Shown: piece after piece, positions 62,986 through 64,000 of the stretch | How positions within the stretch are numbered: the first letter of the stretch is position 1 | How the letters are laid out: the number at the start of each line of letters is the position of its first letter | Assembly (NCBI RefSeq): GCF_036324505.1 | Contig: NC_086354.1 | Location: 23,344,207-23,408,206 of the forward strand | Reading direction: 5' to 3' | From: Eleginops maclovinus | Lineage: Eukaryota > Chordata > Actinopteri > Perciformes > Eleginopidae | Length of the DNA stretch: 64,000 nucleotides | Made by a program: the position numbers and the translations under genes | The notes under the pieces: model-generated | Databases searched by the model: none | What the model saw: the letters and a program-made list of their open reading frames with translations, nothing else | Told to the model about the DNA's origin: nothing

Positions 62986-64000
62986 TGACATGCAATGGAA
63001 CTGAAATATGAAATCGTACAGAACCATGTGTTTTTTTTAAATGACCCCAATGAAGATACACTTTTATAACCAGAACATTTTGGGCATGGATGTTAAAAAT
63101 AGCTGTTTTTCTGTAGCTGTTTTGGAGTCGACACTCACTGCAAACTGAAGAGGCTCTTCTTTTGGAGATTCCATCCTCCACTGAATCTGAGGAGGGAGAT
63201 TTCTCCCTTGAAGCGATGCACAAGAGTGTGATAGCGTCACTAATCTTAGAGGGCTTTGTATGCACTTAGTACACTTCAGTAAATCAAGAGTGAGCGTGGA
63301 TCTTCAAAGGAGGGAGACGGAGAGAGAGGCAGGAGGAAGCAGGAAAACACACCGAGCACTAAGGCAGGGACTGAATGAGGAAATGGTACGGATAAAGACA
63401 AGGGAGAGAACGAGAGTTATCAGTGGAAACACAAGATCAGTAAATGTTGATTTCCAATGTTGCATTGTGCAAAAATCCAATGGAAATGGTGCGTTTTGAA
63501 GGTATGACAACAGTTGATCATGGAGCTCTTGGACATGTTACCCTTATTGTCTAAATTAGAAACACCTGACTTCTCACATGGGAGGATCGGGGTGTGTCTG
63601 CAACACAATAAATCAAACCAGCCGTCTGCCTCCCAAAAACATTTGTTCAATGGTATTTTAATAAAATGCATATTTAATTAATCCGTCTGGGAGGAAAGTG
63701 GGTGTAGTCTGCTTGAGGAGGATATCAGCTTAACCCCTCTGCATAAAACTGAATAACTCATCCCGGCTGTTCAGACACTCACTCACTCATTCATCCTTTA
63801 CTCTCAGGCCTTTCAACGTGTACAGCTGAAGTGAAATCTGATGTTCAGTGCATGGAATAATTTTGTATAAGTATCGAAAAGGGCTGACTTGCTGTAAGCT
63901 CCAGGTGATTTGGATCTCTGGAGTTGGTGGGTGGAGCAACACCTTTAGGCTCCTGGTGTGGAGACATGGGGAACATGCCAGGTCGATTACCTTGCATCTC
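62986..64000. other. Anonymous non-coding DNA to the window edge
   Basis: No gene is seen. The 79- and 95-codon frames at 62978-63499 lie on opposite strands and show no family. Confidence 0.45.

Overview
The window looks like non-coding DNA from a ray-finned fish, probably a percomorph teleost. The evidence is the very high density of long (CA)n/(GT)n microsatellites, tRNA-derived SINEs with teleost-type bodies, remnants of L2/CR1-like LINEs, and hAT-type non-autonomous elements whose ends and inner motifs (for example the 'TTTACTCAAGTA' type) are scattered through many teleost genomes. Family assignments come from recalled family features and could not be searched. I found no convincing host protein-coding exon, rRNA or functional tRNA gene. 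Almost every ORF longer than 60 codons lies in a dinucleotide or compound repeat, in a LINE fragment, or in anonymous sequence.

Layout. 1-6.2 kb: anonymous DNA with one LINE 3' tail (2830-3052). 6.2-6.8 kb: frameshifted LINE reverse-transcriptase C-terminus on the minus strand. 9.3-10 kb: LINE tail remnant beside a 19-bp minisatellite. 11-13 kb: two large GT arrays. 13.3-14.2 kb, 24.3-25.3 kb and 26.1-27.0 kb: three copies of one hAT-like element carrying an internal 32-33 bp minisatellite (9, 19 and about 15 units). 16.1-16.4 kb and 53.3-53.6 kb: two copies of the same tRNA-SINE in opposite orientation, one internally deleted. 22.0-22.8 kb: the best-preserved LINE fragment, with a 152-codon open frame. 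23.9-24.2 kb and 48.4-48.6 kb: further LINE remnants. 31.5-32.0 kb: a 400-bp compound microsatellite abutting a LINE 3' end. 38.5-38.85 kb and 60.1-60.7 kb: locally duplicated sequences. 40.1, 41.2 and 62.7 kb: three more SINE copies. 43.6 kb: a 154-bp pure CA array. 58.5-59.3 kb: a second hAT-like family.

Between the repeats are several repeat-free stretches rich in TAAT/TTTATGG cores (near 14.6, 19.1, 20.3, 27.6, 30.3, 34.0, 52.0, 54.1 and 62.0 kb). They have the look of conserved non-coding regulatory elements, so the window may be a large intron or a gene desert around a developmental regulator. This is inference only; conservation could not be tested. There is no operon-like or cooperating gene system here. 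The most unusual features are the minisatellite-bearing hAT-like family and the small local duplications.
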